This document shows, in pieces, positions 8,088 to 16,920 of a DNA stretch of 64,000 nucleotides. Each line of letters opens with the position of its first letter. Position 1 is the first letter of the stretch. Location of the stretch: the NCBI RefSeq assembly GCF_030817355.1, contig NZ_JAUSZH010000001.1, positions 3,659,001 through 3,723,000 of the forward strand, written 5' to 3'. Below the pieces are notes generated by a model, which saw nothing but the letters and a program-made list of their open reading frames with translations, searched no databases and had not been told where the DNA came from. This stretch comes from Streptomyces sp. V1I1 (GTDB taxonomy: Bacteria > Actinomycetota > Actinomycetes > Streptomycetales > Streptomycetaceae). The translations under genes were made by a program, and so were the position numbers.

Positions 8088-10493
8088 TTACGAAACCACC
8101 GCTGGATCAGGCGACTTCGCGCTCCGTTCCGCGAGGTTGTCGTCGTCACCCACAGCGATGCCGCGCCTCTTGGAGATGTACACGGCGCCGACGATGACGA
8201 GAATGGCGAGCACCGCCACCAGCGCGCGCATTCCGGCACTGGAGTCGTCCCCGTAGCTGAACTGGACGACCGCGGGCGCGATCAGCAGCGCCACCAGGTT
8301 CATCACCTTCAGCAGCGGGTTGATGGCCGGGCCCGCGGTGTCCTTGAACGGGTCGCCGACGGTGTCGCCGATGACGGTCGCGGCATGGGCCTCACTGCCC
8401 TTGCCGCCGTGGTGGCCGTCCTCGACCAGTTTCTTGGCGTTGTCCCACGCGCCACCGGAGTTGGCCAGGAAGACGGCCATCAGGGTGCCGGTACCGATCG
8501 CGCCCGCGAGGAAGGAGCCCAGGGCTCCGACGCCGAGCGAGAAGCCGACCGCGATCGGGGTCAGTACGGCGAGCAGACCTGGTGTGGCCAGCTCGCGCAG
8601 CGCGTCCTTGGTGCAGATGTCGACGACGCGCCCGTACTCCGGCTTCTCGGTGTAGTCCATGATCCCGGGGTGCTCGCGGAACTGCCGCCGCACCTCGTAG
8701 ACCACCGCGCCCGCCGACCGGGACACCGCGTTGATCGCGAGACCCGAGAAGAGGAAGACGACCGCGGCGCCGAGGATCAGCCCCACCAGGTTGTTGGGCT
8801 GCGAGATGTCCATCACCAGGTTCATCGGGGCGCCGTCGCCGACCTTCTCGCCGACCTCCCGGGCCGCGGTCGCGATGGCGTCGCGGTACGAACCGAAGAG
8901 CGCCGCCGCGGCCAGTACGGCCGTGGCGATGGCGATTCCCTTGGTGATGGCCTTGGTGGTGTTGCCGACGGCGTCGAGCTCGGTGAGCACCTGCGCGCCC
9001 GCGCCCGTGACGTCGCCGGACATCTCGGCGATGCCCTGCGCGTTGTCGGAGACGGGACCGAAGGTGTCCATGGCGACGATGACGCCGACGGTGGTGAGCA
9101 GGCCGGTGCCGGCGAGCGCCACCGCGAAGAGGGCGAGCATGATCGACGTACCGCCGAGCAGGAACGCCCCGTACACGCTCAGGCCGATCAACAGCGCGGT
9201 GTAGACGGCGGATTCAAGACCGATGGCGATGCCGGCCAGCACGACGGTGGCGGGTCCGGTCAGCGAGGACTTGCCGATGTCCCGCACGGGACGGCGGGTG
9301 GTCTCGGTGAAGTACCCCGTCAACTGCTGGATCAGGGCCGCCAGCACGATGCCGATGGCGACGGCGACGAGCGCCAGAACCCGCGGGTCCCCTGGGTGCG
9401 AACGGATCGCGGCCTCGGTGACGCCGTCCAACTTGGCGTACGAGGACGGCAGATAGATGAAGACCGCTGCGGCCACCAGTGCGAGCGAGATAGCCGCGGA
9501 GATGAAGAATCCGCGGTTGATGGCGGTCATCCCGCTGCGGTCGGCGCGCCGCGGGGCGACCGCGAAGATGCCGATCATCGCGGTGACCACGCCGATCGCC
9601 GGGACGATCAGCGGAAAAGCGAGTCCGGCGTCGCCGAATGCCGCCTTGCCGAGGATGAGCGCCGCCACGAGCGTGACGGCGTACGACTCGAAGAGGTCGG
9701 CCGCCATGCCCGCGCAGTCGCCGACGTTGTCGCCCACGTTGTCCGCGATGGTCGCGGCGTTGCGCGGGTCGTCCTCGGGGATTCCCTGCTCGACCTTGCC
9801 GACGAGGTCGGCGCCGACGTCGGCGGCCTTGGTGAAGATGCCGCCGCCGACACGCATGAACATGGCGATCAGTGCGGCGCCGAGGCCGAAGCCCTCGAGC
9901 ACCTTGGGGGCGTCGGCCGCGTAGACGAGAACCACGCAGGAGGCACCGAGCAGGCCGAGGCCCACCGTGAACATGCCGACCACGCCTCCCGTCCGGAAAG
10001 CGATCTTCATAGCCTTGTGCGATACGGCCGTCAGATCCTTTTCCGGCTCGCCCTCCGCCGGTGTTGCCTCACGCGCGGCCGCGGCCACGCGCACATTTGC
10101 TCTCACGGCAAGACGCATGCCGATGTATCCGGTGGCCGCCGAGAACAGCGCACCCACCAGGAAGAACACCGATCGACCGCCGCGCTGCGACCAGTCGTCC
10201 GCCGGAAGAAGCATCAGCAGGAAGAACACCACGACGGCGAAGACACCGAGGGTGCGCAACTGCCGTGCGAGATAGGCATTCGCGCCTTCCTGCACTGCTG
10301 CCGCGATCTTCTTCATGGAATCGGTGCCCTCGCCGGCGGCCAGCACCTGGCGCACCAGCAGCTGGGCGACGATCAAGGCCGCCACCGCGACTGCGGCGAT
10401 GACGATCACGATCAGTCGGTTGTCGTCGGTCAGTACCGCGGCTGCGAGAGAAGTGGGTTGATCGGACAGTTCTGTATTGACGAGCCCCGCCAT
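8088..10493 (-). CDS. hppA: Membrane-bound proton-translocating pyrophosphatase, K+-independent type
   Basis: An 801-residue membrane pyrophosphatase that couples PPi hydrolysis to H+ export. The start at 10493 follows a near-perfect AAGGAGG 7 nt upstream. Family motifs include EGANAYLARQ near residue 68, the PPi-binding DVGADLVGKVE, DNVGDNVGDCAGMAADLFESY and, near the C-terminus, the second acidic cluster with GDTVGDPFKDTAGPAINPL. The key position reads GNTTKA, where a Lys marks the K+-independent class (K+-dependent enzymes have GNTTAA). About 16 membrane segments are visible. It stands alone as a transcription unit, with terminator-like hairpins on both sides. Confidence 0.97.
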   Translation of the reverse strand: MAGLVNTELSDQPTSLAAAVLTDDNRLIVIVIAAVAVAALIVAQLLVRQVLAAGEGTDSMKKIAAAVQEGANAYLARQLRTLGVFAVVVFFLLMLLPADDWSQRGGRSVFFLVGALFSAATGYIGMRLAVRANVRVAAAAREATPAEGEPEKDLTAVSHKAMKIAFRTGGVVGMFTVGLGLLGASCVVLVYAADAPKVLEGFGLGAALIAMFMRVGGGIFTKAADVGADLVGKVEQGIPEDDPRNAATIADNVGDNVGDCAGMAADLFESYAVTLVAALILGKAAFGDAGLAFPLIVPAIGVVTAMIGIFAVAPRRADRSGMTAINRGFFISAAISLALVAAAVFIYLPSSYAKLDGVTEAAIRSHPGDPRVLALVAVAIGIVLAALIQQLTGYFTETTRRPVRDIGKSSLTGPATVVLAGIAIGLESAVYTALLIGLSVYGAFLLGGTSIMLALFAVALAGTGLLTTVGVIVAMDTFGPVSDNAQGIAEMSGDVTGAGAQVLTELDAVGNTTKAITKGIAIATAVLAAAALFGSYRDAIATAAREVGEKVGDGAPMNLVMDISQPNNLVGLILGAAVVFLFSGLAINAVSRSAGAVVYEVRRQFREHPGIMDYTEKPEYGRVVDICTKDALRELATPGLLAVLTPIAVGFSLGVGALGSFLAGAIGTGTLMAVFLANSGGAWDNAKKLVEDGHHGGKGSEAHAATVIGDTVGDPFKDTAGPAINPLLKVMNLVALLIAPAVVQFSYGDDSSAGMRALVAVLAILVIVGAVYISKRRGIAVGDDDNLAERSAKSPDPAVVS

Positions 10494-10683
10494 TCGTCCT
10501 CCTTGACGCTCAGAGCTCAAGATGTGGACGGATTGTAGGGAGCGGAACCTGATCGAAACAGGGCGCGGCAAATGAAATTGACCTTCGCTTGCTACTCAGC
10601 AAATGATCGGGTCCCGAAACAGCCCCCGAAAGAAGTAATGGGGCAAAGGCATTGACGCGTATTAAATGATCTAGAGAAAAGGG

Positions 10684-10706
10684 AAAAGGCCCTGCTCAGC
10701 GGGGCC
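10684..10706 (-). terminator. Rho-independent terminator of the bldG/anti-sigma operon
   Basis: Read on the minus strand, GGCCCCGC-TGA-GCAGGGCC is followed by TTTT. It sits 60 nt after the anti-sigma gene and before hppA. The remaining 190 bp upstream of hppA (10494-10683) are comparatively AT-rich and should hold the hppA promoter. Confidence 0.75.
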
Positions 10707-10765
10707 GTATCGAATAAAGACGATCAAAGGGCCGGTGGCATGCCCCCGTTGTCGATCATCAAGAG

Positions 10766-11212
10766 TCAGGGCAGCACGGTGACGGGCGTCGTCGGCCAAC
10801 TCATCCGGATTACGCCCCCCTCCTCGCTGGAACTGACCTCCACGTCGTCGACGAGACCGCTGATGACCGCGAGGCCCATCTCGTCCTCACCCTCGGAGTC
10901 CGTGTCCTCGTCCGTGCCGCTGCGCCCGCCCGGGACCGCGGTGGATCCCTCGGCGCCCGCACCCGGGACCTCGTCCCTGACCTCGATGGAGAAGGTCTTC
11001 TCCTCCTCGGACAGCGCAACCTGCACGGGGGAGGTGATGCCATAGCTGCGGTGCAGCCCGACGGCACGGCTGCACGCCTCGCCGACCGCGAGCCGGACCT
11101 CGTCCAGCACGGCCTCGTCGACCCCGGCCCGGCGAGCCACGGCAGCGGCCACCAGACGGGCGGTCCTGACATGCTCAGGCTGAGCACTGAAGCGGAGTTC
11201 AACGGTGGCCAT
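10766..11212 (-). CDS. Anti-sigma factor of the RsbW/SpoIIAB type, BldG partner
   Basis: This 148-residue HATPase_c_2 protein carries the ATP-binding N-box in LDEVRLAVGEACSRAVG (Glu/Asn region near residue 45) and a late G-rich MGLAVISGLVDD segment. An acidic insert (GTDEDTDSEGEDE) lies between them. Start ATG at 11212 follows a GGGGG tract. In S. coelicolor the gene after bldG (SCO3548, orf3) encodes the anti-sigma protein that binds BldG; position, orientation and family all match here. The kinase would phosphorylate BldG on its conserved Ser and hold a sigma factor. It is 91 bp downstream of bldG with a hairpin between them. Confidence 0.93.
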   Translation of the reverse strand: MATVELRFSAQPEHVRTARLVAAAVARRAGVDEAVLDEVRLAVGEACSRAVGLHRSYGITSPVQVALSEEEKTFSIEVRDEVPGAGAEGSTAVPGGRSGTDEDTDSEGEDEMGLAVISGLVDDVEVSSSEEGGVIRMSWPTTPVTVLP

Positions 11213-11246
11213 GCAATCCCCCTTGGACGTTCGGGCGTGCATCTCA

Positions 11247-11274
11247 GGGGCCCGGGCTGGATGCCCGGTGCCCC
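11247..11274 (-). terminator. Hairpin between bldG and the anti-sigma gene (possible attenuator)
   Basis: GGGGC-CCGGGC pairs with GCCCGGTGCCCC around a TGGAT loop with one bulge, centred 43 nt after the bldG stop codon. It is a candidate partial terminator that would give both a bldG-only and a bldG-anti-sigma transcript. Confidence 0.5.
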
Positions 11275-11303
11275 TCCCTACTTCCGGCAGTCTCCGGCCG
11301 ACC

Positions 11304-11657
11304 TCAGTCGGTGGCCGCGACAGCTTCGTCGACCGTGGTGTGGATGGGGAACACCTTGGTCAGACCTGTGATCCGGAAGATTTTGAGAATGCGCTCCTGG
11401 TTGCAGACCAGGCGCAGCGAGCCCTCGTGCGCGCGAACGCGCTTCAGGCCGCCCACGAGCACGCCGAGGCCGGTGGAGTCGAGGAAGTCCACACCTTCCA
11501 TGTCGACAACCAGGTGGTAGTTGCCGTCGTTCACCAACTCGACCAGCTGCTCACGCAACTTGGGCGCGGTATACACATCAATCTCGCCACCGACCTCGAC
11601 GACCGTACGGTCGCCACCAGGGCCGGACACATTGCGAGTCGACAGGGACAGGTCCAC
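11304..11657 (-). CDS. bldG: BldG, STAS-domain anti-anti-sigma factor
   Basis: A 117-residue SpoIIAA/RsbV-like protein that starts [10 protein letters not shown] (GTG, GGAGGAT 5 nt upstream) and contains [19 protein letters not shown] and the phosphorylation loop [18 protein letters not shown], whose Ser is the site expected to be phosphorylated by the anti-sigma kinase. The C-terminal [15 protein letters not shown] is near-identical to what I recall of S. coelicolor BldG, which is required for aerial hyphae and antibiotic production. Here a few residues (GPGG) are inserted after the first beta strand. It is divergent from the helicase gene, with 79 bp between starts. Confidence 0.97.
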   Translation of the reverse strand: MDLSLSTRNVSGPGGDRTVVEVGGEIDVYTAPKLREQLVELVNDGNYHLVVDMEGVDFLDSTGLGVLVGGLKRVRAHEGSLRLVCNQERILKIFRITGLTKVFPIHTTVDEAVAATD

Positions 11658-11736
11658 GGATCCTCCAGCACCTTGCTATCGAGCGGCCGCCCCCTGAGGT
11701 CTCCCCGGCGGAGCCGGAGGACGGTCGCCAGCCGCG

Positions 11737-14232
11737 ATGGCATTCAATCACTTACCAGCAGCCATGCACGACGCCTTGGGACCATTGTCCGTCACGCCGG
11801 TGACACACTCGGTGCCGATGGCCATGAATCACCGTCCCAGACGACCTCCCGAGAGCGGGGACACCCGCCCCTCCCCCGGTATGGTCCTTGACCGGCTCAC
11901 CGCGGGGGCGGGCCGGGCCGCGCGCATCACTCATACGGAGCACTTGCCCCCGAGGCCCGGCCGCCATGCCGTCTGGCCCGACCGCATCCGCCCGGAAGTG
12001 ATCAACGCCATTCAGCAGGCGGGCATCGAGCACCCCTGGGTCCACCAGGCAGCCGCCGCCGAGCACGCTCTGGACGGCGAATCGGTCGTCATCGCCACCG
12101 GAACCGCCTCAGGCAAGTCGCTGGCCTACCTCGCTCCCGTACTCACCGCCCTCCTCGACGGAGCCGAGGCCCCGAATGGACGCGGTACGACGGCCCTCTA
12201 CCTCGCCCCGACCAAGGCCCTCGCCGCCGACCAGCTCCGCGCGGTCAAGGCGCTCAGCGCGCCGCTCGGCAATCGCGTCCGCCCCGCGGTCTACGACGGC
12301 GACACGCCGGTCGAGGAACGCGAATGGGTGCGGCAGTACGCCACCTACGTCCTCACCAACCCGGACATGCTCCACCGCGGGATACTTCCCTCCCACCCCC
12401 GCTGGTCCTCCTTCCTGCGCTCCTTGCGCTACGTCGTCATCGACGAGTGCCACACCTACCGGGGTGTCTTCGGCTCCCACGTCGCCCAGGTGCTGCGCCG
12501 CCTTCGCCGCGTATGCGCCCGCTACGGTGCGAATCCCGTCTTCCTCCTCGCCTCCGCCACCGCCGCGGAACCCGCTGTGGCCGCCGGCCGGCTCACCGGA
12601 CTGCCCGTCCAGGAGGTCGCCGACGACGCCTCGCCCCGCGGCGAGCTCGTCTTCGCACTCTGGGAGCCGCCGCTCACCGAGCTGCACGGCGAGAAGGGCG
12701 CGCCCGTACGCCGCACCGCCACCGCAGAGACCGCCGACCTCCTGACCGACCTGACCGTGCAGGGAGTCCGCACCGTCGCCTTCGTACGCTCCCGGCGTGG
12801 CGCCGAGCTCATCTCCGTCATCGCCAAGGAACGTCTGGCGGAGGTGGACCGCTCACTGCCCCCGCGTGTCGCCGCCTACCGGGGCGGCTACCTCCCCGAG
12901 GAGCGGCGCGCCCTTGAGCGGGCCCTGCACTCCGGGGAGCTCCTCGGCCTGGCCGCCACCACCGCCCTGGAACTCGGCGTCGACGTATCCGGCCTCGACG
13001 CCGTCGTGATCGCCGGCTACCCCGGCACACGCGCCTCCCTGTGGCAGCAGGCGGGCCGCGCGGGCCGCTCCGGCCAGGGCGCCCTGGCCGTCCTCGTCGC
13101 CCGCGACGACCCCCTGGACACCTTCCTCGTCCACCACCCCGAGGCGCTGTTCCAGCAGCCCGTGGAGTCCACGGTCCTCGACCCCGACAATCCGTACGTC
13201 CTCGCCCCCCATCTGTGCGCTGCCGCGGCCGAGCTCCCGCTCACGGACGCCGACCTGGATCTCTTCGGCCCGGCGACCGCCGAGCTCATGCCCCAGCTGG
13301 AGGCTGCCAAGCTGCTGCGCCGCCGGGCGTCGGGCTGGCACTGGACCCGCCGCGAGCGGGCCGCCGACCTCACCGACATCCGGGGCGAGGGCGGCCGCCC
13401 CGTGCAGATCGTCGAGGCCGCCACCGGCCGGCTGCTGGGCACGGTCGACGAGTCGGCCGCCCACACCTCGGTGCACGACGGTGCCGTCCACCTCCACCAG
13501 GGCCGTACGTACCTGGTGAAGCACCTGGACCTGGAGGACTCGGCCGCCCTCGTCGAGGAGGCCAACCCGCCGTACTCCACCACCGCCCGCGACACCACCT
13601 CCATCTCCGTACTCGAAACCGACACCGAGATCCCATGGGGCGACGGACGCCTCTGCTACGGCTCCGTCGAGGTCACCAACCAGGTCGTCTCCTTCCTGCG
13701 CCGCAAGCTCATCACCGGTGAGGTGCTCGGCGAGACCAAACTCGATCTGCCGCCGCGCACCCTGCGCACCCGGGCCGTGTGGTGGACGGTCACCGAGGAC
13801 CAGCTGGACGCCGCCCGGGTGGGCCCGGAGCAGCTGGGCGGGGCCCTGCACGCCGCTGAGCACGCCTCCATCGGGATGCTGCCGCTCTTCGCCACCTGCG
13901 ACCGCTGGGACATCGGCGGCGTGTCCGTGCCGCTCCATCCGGACACGCTGCTGCCGACGGTCTTCGTGTACGACGGCCATCCGGGTGGCGCGGGCTTCGC
14001 CGAGCGGGCCTTCCACACCGCCCGTGAGTGGCTCGCGGCCACCCGTGAGGCGATCGCCTCCTGCGAGTGCGACGCGGGCTGCCCGTCCTGCATCCAGTCC
14101 CCCAAGTGCGGCAACGGCAACGACCCGCTGCACAAGCGCGGCGCGGTCCGCCTCCTCACGGAACTGCTCCGGGGAGCCCCGGCGGCCCCGCCCGGGCTCC
14201 GGGAAGCACCGGCGGCCCCGCCCGCGACCTGA
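11737..14232 (+). CDS. Hrq1/MrfA-like DEAD/DEAH-box helicase with C-terminal DUF1998 zinc domain
   Basis: An 831-residue superfamily 2 helicase. Motif I reads ATGTASGKS (about residue 118), motif Ia APTKALAADQ, motif II DECH with VVIDECHTYRG, motif III SAT, and motif VI QQAGRAGRSGQG. The C-terminus carries a four-Cys site (CECDAGCPSCIQSPKCG) inside a DUF1998-type domain. This layout is that of the Hrq1/MrfA family, 3'-5' helicases of which Bacillus MrfA repairs mitomycin damage. A role in DNA damage repair is therefore likely. Residues before about 45 may be non-native; an ATG at 11821 is an alternative start. It is divergent from bldG and overlaps the last Tad gene tail-to-tail by 77 bp. Confidence 0.92.
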   Translation: MAFNHLPAAMHDALGPLSVTPVTHSVPMAMNHRPRRPPESGDTRPSPGMVLDRLTAGAGRAARITHTEHLPPRPGRHAVWPDRIRPEVINAIQQAGIEHPWVHQAAAAEHALDGESVVIATGTASGKSLAYLAPVLTALLDGAEAPNGRGTTALYLAPTKALAADQLRAVKALSAPLGNRVRPAVYDGDTPVEEREWVRQYATYVLTNPDMLHRGILPSHPRWSSFLRSLRYVVIDECHTYRGVFGSHVAQVLRRLRRVCARYGANPVFLLASATAAEPAVAAGRLTGLPVQEVADDASPRGELVFALWEPPLTELHGEKGAPVRRTATAETADLLTDLTVQGVRTVAFVRSRRGAELISVIAKERLAEVDRSLPPRVAAYRGGYLPEERRALERALHSGELLGLAATTALELGVDVSGLDAVVIAGYPGTRASLWQQAGRAGRSGQGALAVLVARDDPLDTFLVHHPEALFQQPVESTVLDPDNPYVLAPHLCAAAAELPLTDADLDLFGPATAELMPQLEAAKLLRRRASGWHWTRRERAADLTDIRGEGGRPVQIVEAATGRLLGTVDESAAHTSVHDGAVHLHQGRTYLVKHLDLEDSAALVEEANPPYSTTARDTTSISVLETDTEIPWGDGRLCYGSVEVTNQVVSFLRRKLITGEVLGETKLDLPPRTLRTRAVWWTVTEDQLDAARVGPEQLGGALHAAEHASIGMLPLFATCDRWDIGGVSVPLHPDTLLPTVFVYDGHPGGAGFAERAFHTAREWLAATREAIASCECDAGCPSCIQSPKCGNGNDPLHKRGAVRLLTELLRGAPAAPPGLREAPAAPPAT

Positions 14233-14596
14233 CCGTCGGCGCGTACGGCCCGAAGCGGGCCTGAGCCGTCACTTCGGCGATCTCGCCCCGCACGGCACAC
14301 CGCAGCACTGCCGCGCCCTGCGCCCTGGCCACCTCGACCGCCTTGGCGCAGGCCGCGGCCGTGCCCCGCAGGGCGTGATCGGCCGCGGCAAGCACCGCCA
14401 AGTCGGCGGCGGAGCCGGCCCGGTGCCGGGCGACGACCGCCTGCCCCATGGCCAGGACGACGGCGAAGACGACACACAGCACGGTGGTGACCATGGCAGC
14501 CCAGACGGTCGCCGACCCGCGATCCCGGGTCATGGGCCCGCGATCCTGCGTCATCGGCCCGCGGTCCCGGGTCATGGGCCCGCGGTCCCGGGTCAT
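14156..14596 (-). CDS. TadE-like protein of the Tad/Flp locus (Rv3654c type) with repeated N-terminus
   Basis: This is the last gene of the tad operon, 146 residues. After the repeated MTRDRGP units comes GSATVWAAMVTTVLCVVFAVVLAMGQAVVARHRA, a membrane segment like that of the helicase/secretion-neighbourhood TadE-like family, and ADLAVLAAADHAL. The tail is Pro/Gly/Ala rich. Four in-frame ATGs (14596, 14575, 14554, 14533) lie in a 21-bp tandem repeat. The ATG at 14596 overlaps the tadE stop as ATGA, which favours it through translational coupling. The 3' end overlaps the convergent helicase gene by 77 bp. Confidence 0.8.
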   Translation of the reverse strand: MTRDRGPMTRDRGPMTQDRGPMTRDRGSATVWAAMVTTVLCVVFAVVLAMGQAVVARHRAGSAADLAVLAAADHALRGTAAACAKAVEVARAQGAAVLRCAVRGEIAEVTAQARFGPYAPTVRSRAGPPVLPGARAGPPGLPGAVP

Positions 14597-14603
14597 CGGG
14601 TCG
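14520..14603. repeat. Four 21-bp tandem repeats carrying start codons
   Basis: Units at 14520, 14541, 14562 and 14583 follow CGRTCCCGGGTCATSGGCCCG with few changes. On the minus strand each unit holds an ATG in the same frame and encodes MTRDRGP or a variant. The array covers the tadE/TadE-like gene junction. Confidence 0.85.
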
Positions 14604-15087
14604 CCTCCGGAGTGGCCGGGCCCGCGGTGGCGGTTCGGCGCGTGGCTGCCTCACCGGCAGCCGGTTGCTCGGCGGAGGCGTCCCGCCGGGTCGCGTCCCG
14701 CCCCACCGTGTCCTCGGCGAGGGCCGCCGCCTCCGCGCTCAGCGTCAGGGCCAGCGTGCCCGGGCCGGGAGTGTACGCCTCGACCCGTACCCGCCACAGG
14801 TCCCCCGCCCGCCTCACCGTGACCCGCGCACCAGCCGGGGCCGCCGAGCGGGCGGCGGCCAGCGTGGCCGCCCGCGGTTCGGACCTGGCGGCCGCCCGGG
14901 CCCCGGCCCGGGCCCCGTCCACGCACTGGATCTGCGCGGAGGCCGCCATCAGCGCCCAGACCAGGGCCATGGCGAAGACCACCAGGGCGGGCACCGCGAC
15001 GGCCGCCTCCGCCGTCACAGACCCCCGGTCGTGCGCCCTGCCGCGCACCTCGTCGCACATCTTGTCGCGCACCTCAGAACTGCGCAT
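14593..15087 (-). CDS. tadE: TadE-family pseudopilin-like protein
   Basis: A 164-residue protein in which DRGSVTAEAAVAVPALVVFAMALVWALMAA is the typical TadE N-terminal motif (Gly-Ser-x-x-x-Glu followed by one membrane helix). The rest is an extracellular domain and an Ala/Thr-rich tail. It belongs to the Tad/Flp machinery. The ATG at 15087 overlaps the flp stop codon by 14 nt; another ATG at 15060 is possible. The next gene starts in an ATGA overlap. Confidence 0.82.
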   Translation of the reverse strand: MRSSEVRDKMCDEVRGRAHDRGSVTAEAAVAVPALVVFAMALVWALMAASAQIQCVDGARAGARAAARSEPRAATLAAARSAAPAGARVTVRRAGDLWRVRVEAYTPGPGTLALTLSAEAAALAEDTVGRDATRRDASAEQPAAGEAATRRTATAGPATPEATR

Positions 15088-15274
15088 TGAGGGCTTTCCC
15101 GATCACCGATTGGAGCGCCCCCGAGACGGCCCCGCTCGTGACGACCTTGTACAGAACGGCCGCGAAGGCACACGCGGCGATCGTCCCCATCGCGTACTCG
15201 GACGTCGTCATCCCCGAGTCCCTGCGCATCCTGCGCGAAAGCCCGCGCAGCCATACCCGCATCGGATTCCACAT
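15074..15274 (-). CDS. flp: Flp-type prepilin (DUF4244)
   Basis: A 66-residue pilin precursor begins MWNPMRVWLRGLSRRM. A basic leader precedes the processing site in DSGMTTSEYAMG, followed by a hydrophobic helix TIAACAFAAVLYKVV. The Glu five residues after the cleavage Gly is the normal pilin Glu. Start ATG at 15274 has GGGGG about 8 nt upstream, which is better than the TTG at 15286. It lies 30 bp after tadC. Confidence 0.85.
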   Translation of the reverse strand: MWNPMRVWLRGLSRRMRRDSGMTTSEYAMGTIAACAFAAVLYKVVTSGAVSGALQSVIGKALNAQF

Positions 15275-15304
15275 ATCAACCCCCAAGAGATCTCGTTCAG
15301 TTGC

Positions 15305-16075
15305 TCAGTTGCCGTTCAGCAGTCCGTCGGCCAGGCCGATCACCACCGGAGCCACCCCCACCGCCAGAAAGGCAGGCAGGAAGCACAGCCCCACAGGTGC
15401 GGTGATCAGGACTTGGGCCTTGCGGCCCCGGGCCGCGGCCGACCGCGCCCGGTCGGCCCGGAAGCGCTCGGCCAGCCGGGACACCGGCTCCGCGGCCGGC
15501 GCGCCCGTGGAGTCGGCGCGCTCCAGACAGCGGGCCAGCCCTGTCGCGCCCGGTATCTGCGCCAACCACCCCCAGGCGCGTGCCGGCTCACCCCCGAGCC
15601 GCAATTCGGCCGCCGCCCGCGCGAGCCGCTCGCCGACCTGCCCGCCCAGCGACTCCCCGACCGCCTCCGCCGCCTCCCGTGGCCCCGCCCCGGCCGAGAT
15701 GCAGGCCGCCAGAAGGTCGGCGGCAAGCGGCAGTTGACGGCCGGCATCCCGGTCCACGGGACCCGGGTCCGGTTTGCGGTTCCGCTGCCAGCGCCGTACG
15801 CCATAAGCCCCGCCGAGCCCGACGGCACAGCCGATCACCCCGCCGACGAGGACATAGCCGGTGATCACCGCGCCCAGCGGGTAGGCCCATTGCCGCACCC
15901 ATGTCCCGAACTCCGGTCGCCACCACTGCCGTTCGCGCTCCATCGCCAGCAGCGTCTCGATCCGCCTGCGCACCCTGCGCCCGTCCCGTCGCCCCGCGAT
16001 CGTGAAGCCCAGGCAGGCCACCACGGCCAGCAGAAAGACCACTACCCCCAGCCTGTGGACGGCGTCCCCGGTCAT
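15305..16075 (-). CDS. tadC: TadC-like inner membrane protein (T2SSF domain)
   Basis: A 256-residue membrane protein of the GspF/T2SSF family, the platform protein of Tad secretion. It has an N-terminal helix (VVVFLLAVVACLGFTIAG), a pair of helices near residues 60-95, a cytoplasmic helical bundle (AADLLAACISAGAGPREAAEAVGESLGG) and C-terminal helices (VLITAPVGLCFLPAFLAVGVAPVVIGL). Its ATG at 16075 overlaps the tadB stop as ATGA. It is paired with TadB upstream, as in M. tuberculosis Rv3657c-Rv3658c. Confidence 0.85.
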   Translation of the reverse strand: MTGDAVHRLGVVVFLLAVVACLGFTIAGRRDGRRVRRRIETLLAMERERQWWRPEFGTWVRQWAYPLGAVITGYVLVGGVIGCAVGLGGAYGVRRWQRNRKPDPGPVDRDAGRQLPLAADLLAACISAGAGPREAAEAVGESLGGQVGERLARAAAELRLGGEPARAWGWLAQIPGATGLARCLERADSTGAPAAEPVSRLAERFRADRARSAAARGRKAQVLITAPVGLCFLPAFLAVGVAPVVIGLADGLLNGN

Positions 16076-16920
16076 GGCTCCTCGCCCCTCCGTACGATCC
16101 GCGCGGCCCAGCAGAGGCCCGCGGCCTCCAGTAGCCCGCCCACCGCCAGGCACACCAGGCCCGCAGGGGTGTGCAGCAGGACCCTCAGGGGATCGGCGCC
16201 CAGTGCCCAGCCCATCCCCAGGCCCACCAGCGGAAGCGCCGCCAGCAGGGCGATCGTCGACGACGCACCCGCCAACTGGGTGCGTAGGTCCGCCCGTTGG
16301 TCGCGCTCTGCCCGCAGCCCCGCCTCCAGCCGGTCAAGCCCCGCGGCCAGTCCGGCCCCGCTGTCCACGGCCACCCGCCAGCAGGCCGCGACTCCGGCGA
16401 GCCCGTCCGCGCCCGGCTCGCGCGCCGCTTCCCGCAGCGCCTGGGGCACGTCGCCCCCGAACCGCGCCGCGGCCAGCACTGCGGCCTCCGTGCCGCCCAG
16501 CGCCCCCGTGGATCTTGCGGCGAACAGCAGCGCCTGCCCCGGCTGCAGCCCTGCCCGCAGTTCCCCTGCGACGGCACCGCACAAGATGATCACCCCCTCG
16601 GCTCGCCGCTCCTGCTCGCGCCCCCGCTCCCGGGCCCGCAGCCGTCGCCTCACCAGCGGCACCGCTGCCGCCCCCGCGATCAGCGGCAGCACCGACTCCC
16701 CCAGCACGGAGAGGAGTAGCGCCACCGGCAGGCACAGCCACTCCCGCCGCAGCCTGACCCATGGCAGCACCCGCTCCCACGACCGCCTCGGAGAGACCTC
16801 CACCGCACCGCCGCCAGCAAGCAGCAGCCGCGCGCGCTTGATCCCCTGGTCCCGCCCGACCGTCAGCCACGCCGCCGCACCCGCGCACACCGCGGCCGCG
16901 TACACCGGCTCACCGGCCAT
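16072..16920 (-). CDS. tadB: TadB-like inner membrane protein (T2SSF domain)
   Basis: A 282-residue GspF-type platform protein. It starts MAGEPVYAAAVCAG with the ATG at 16920 overlapping the tadA stop (TGATG). Membrane segments occur near residues 5-22, 65-105 and 215-275. The central T2SSF segment includes GAVAGELRAGLQPGQALLFAA and FGGDVPQALREAA. Upstream in the same frame there is more open sequence but it is the shadow of tadA. It forms the Tad base with TadC and TadA. Confidence 0.85.
   Translation of the reverse strand: MAGEPVYAAAVCAGAAAWLTVGRDQGIKRARLLLAGGGAVEVSPRRSWERVLPWVRLRREWLCLPVALLLSVLGESVLPLIAGAAAVPLVRRRLRARERGREQERRAEGVIILCGAVAGELRAGLQPGQALLFAARSTGALGGTEAAVLAAARFGGDVPQALREAAREPGADGLAGVAACWRVAVDSGAGLAAGLDRLEAGLRAERDQRADLRTQLAGASSTIALLAALPLVGLGMGWALGADPLRVLLHTPAGLVCLAVGGLLEAAGLCWAARIVRRGEEP

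Noticed and set aside
7836..10538. A 900-codon frame opposite hppA
   Set aside because: It is the Gly/Asp/Arg/His-rich shadow of hppA, which has all family motifs.
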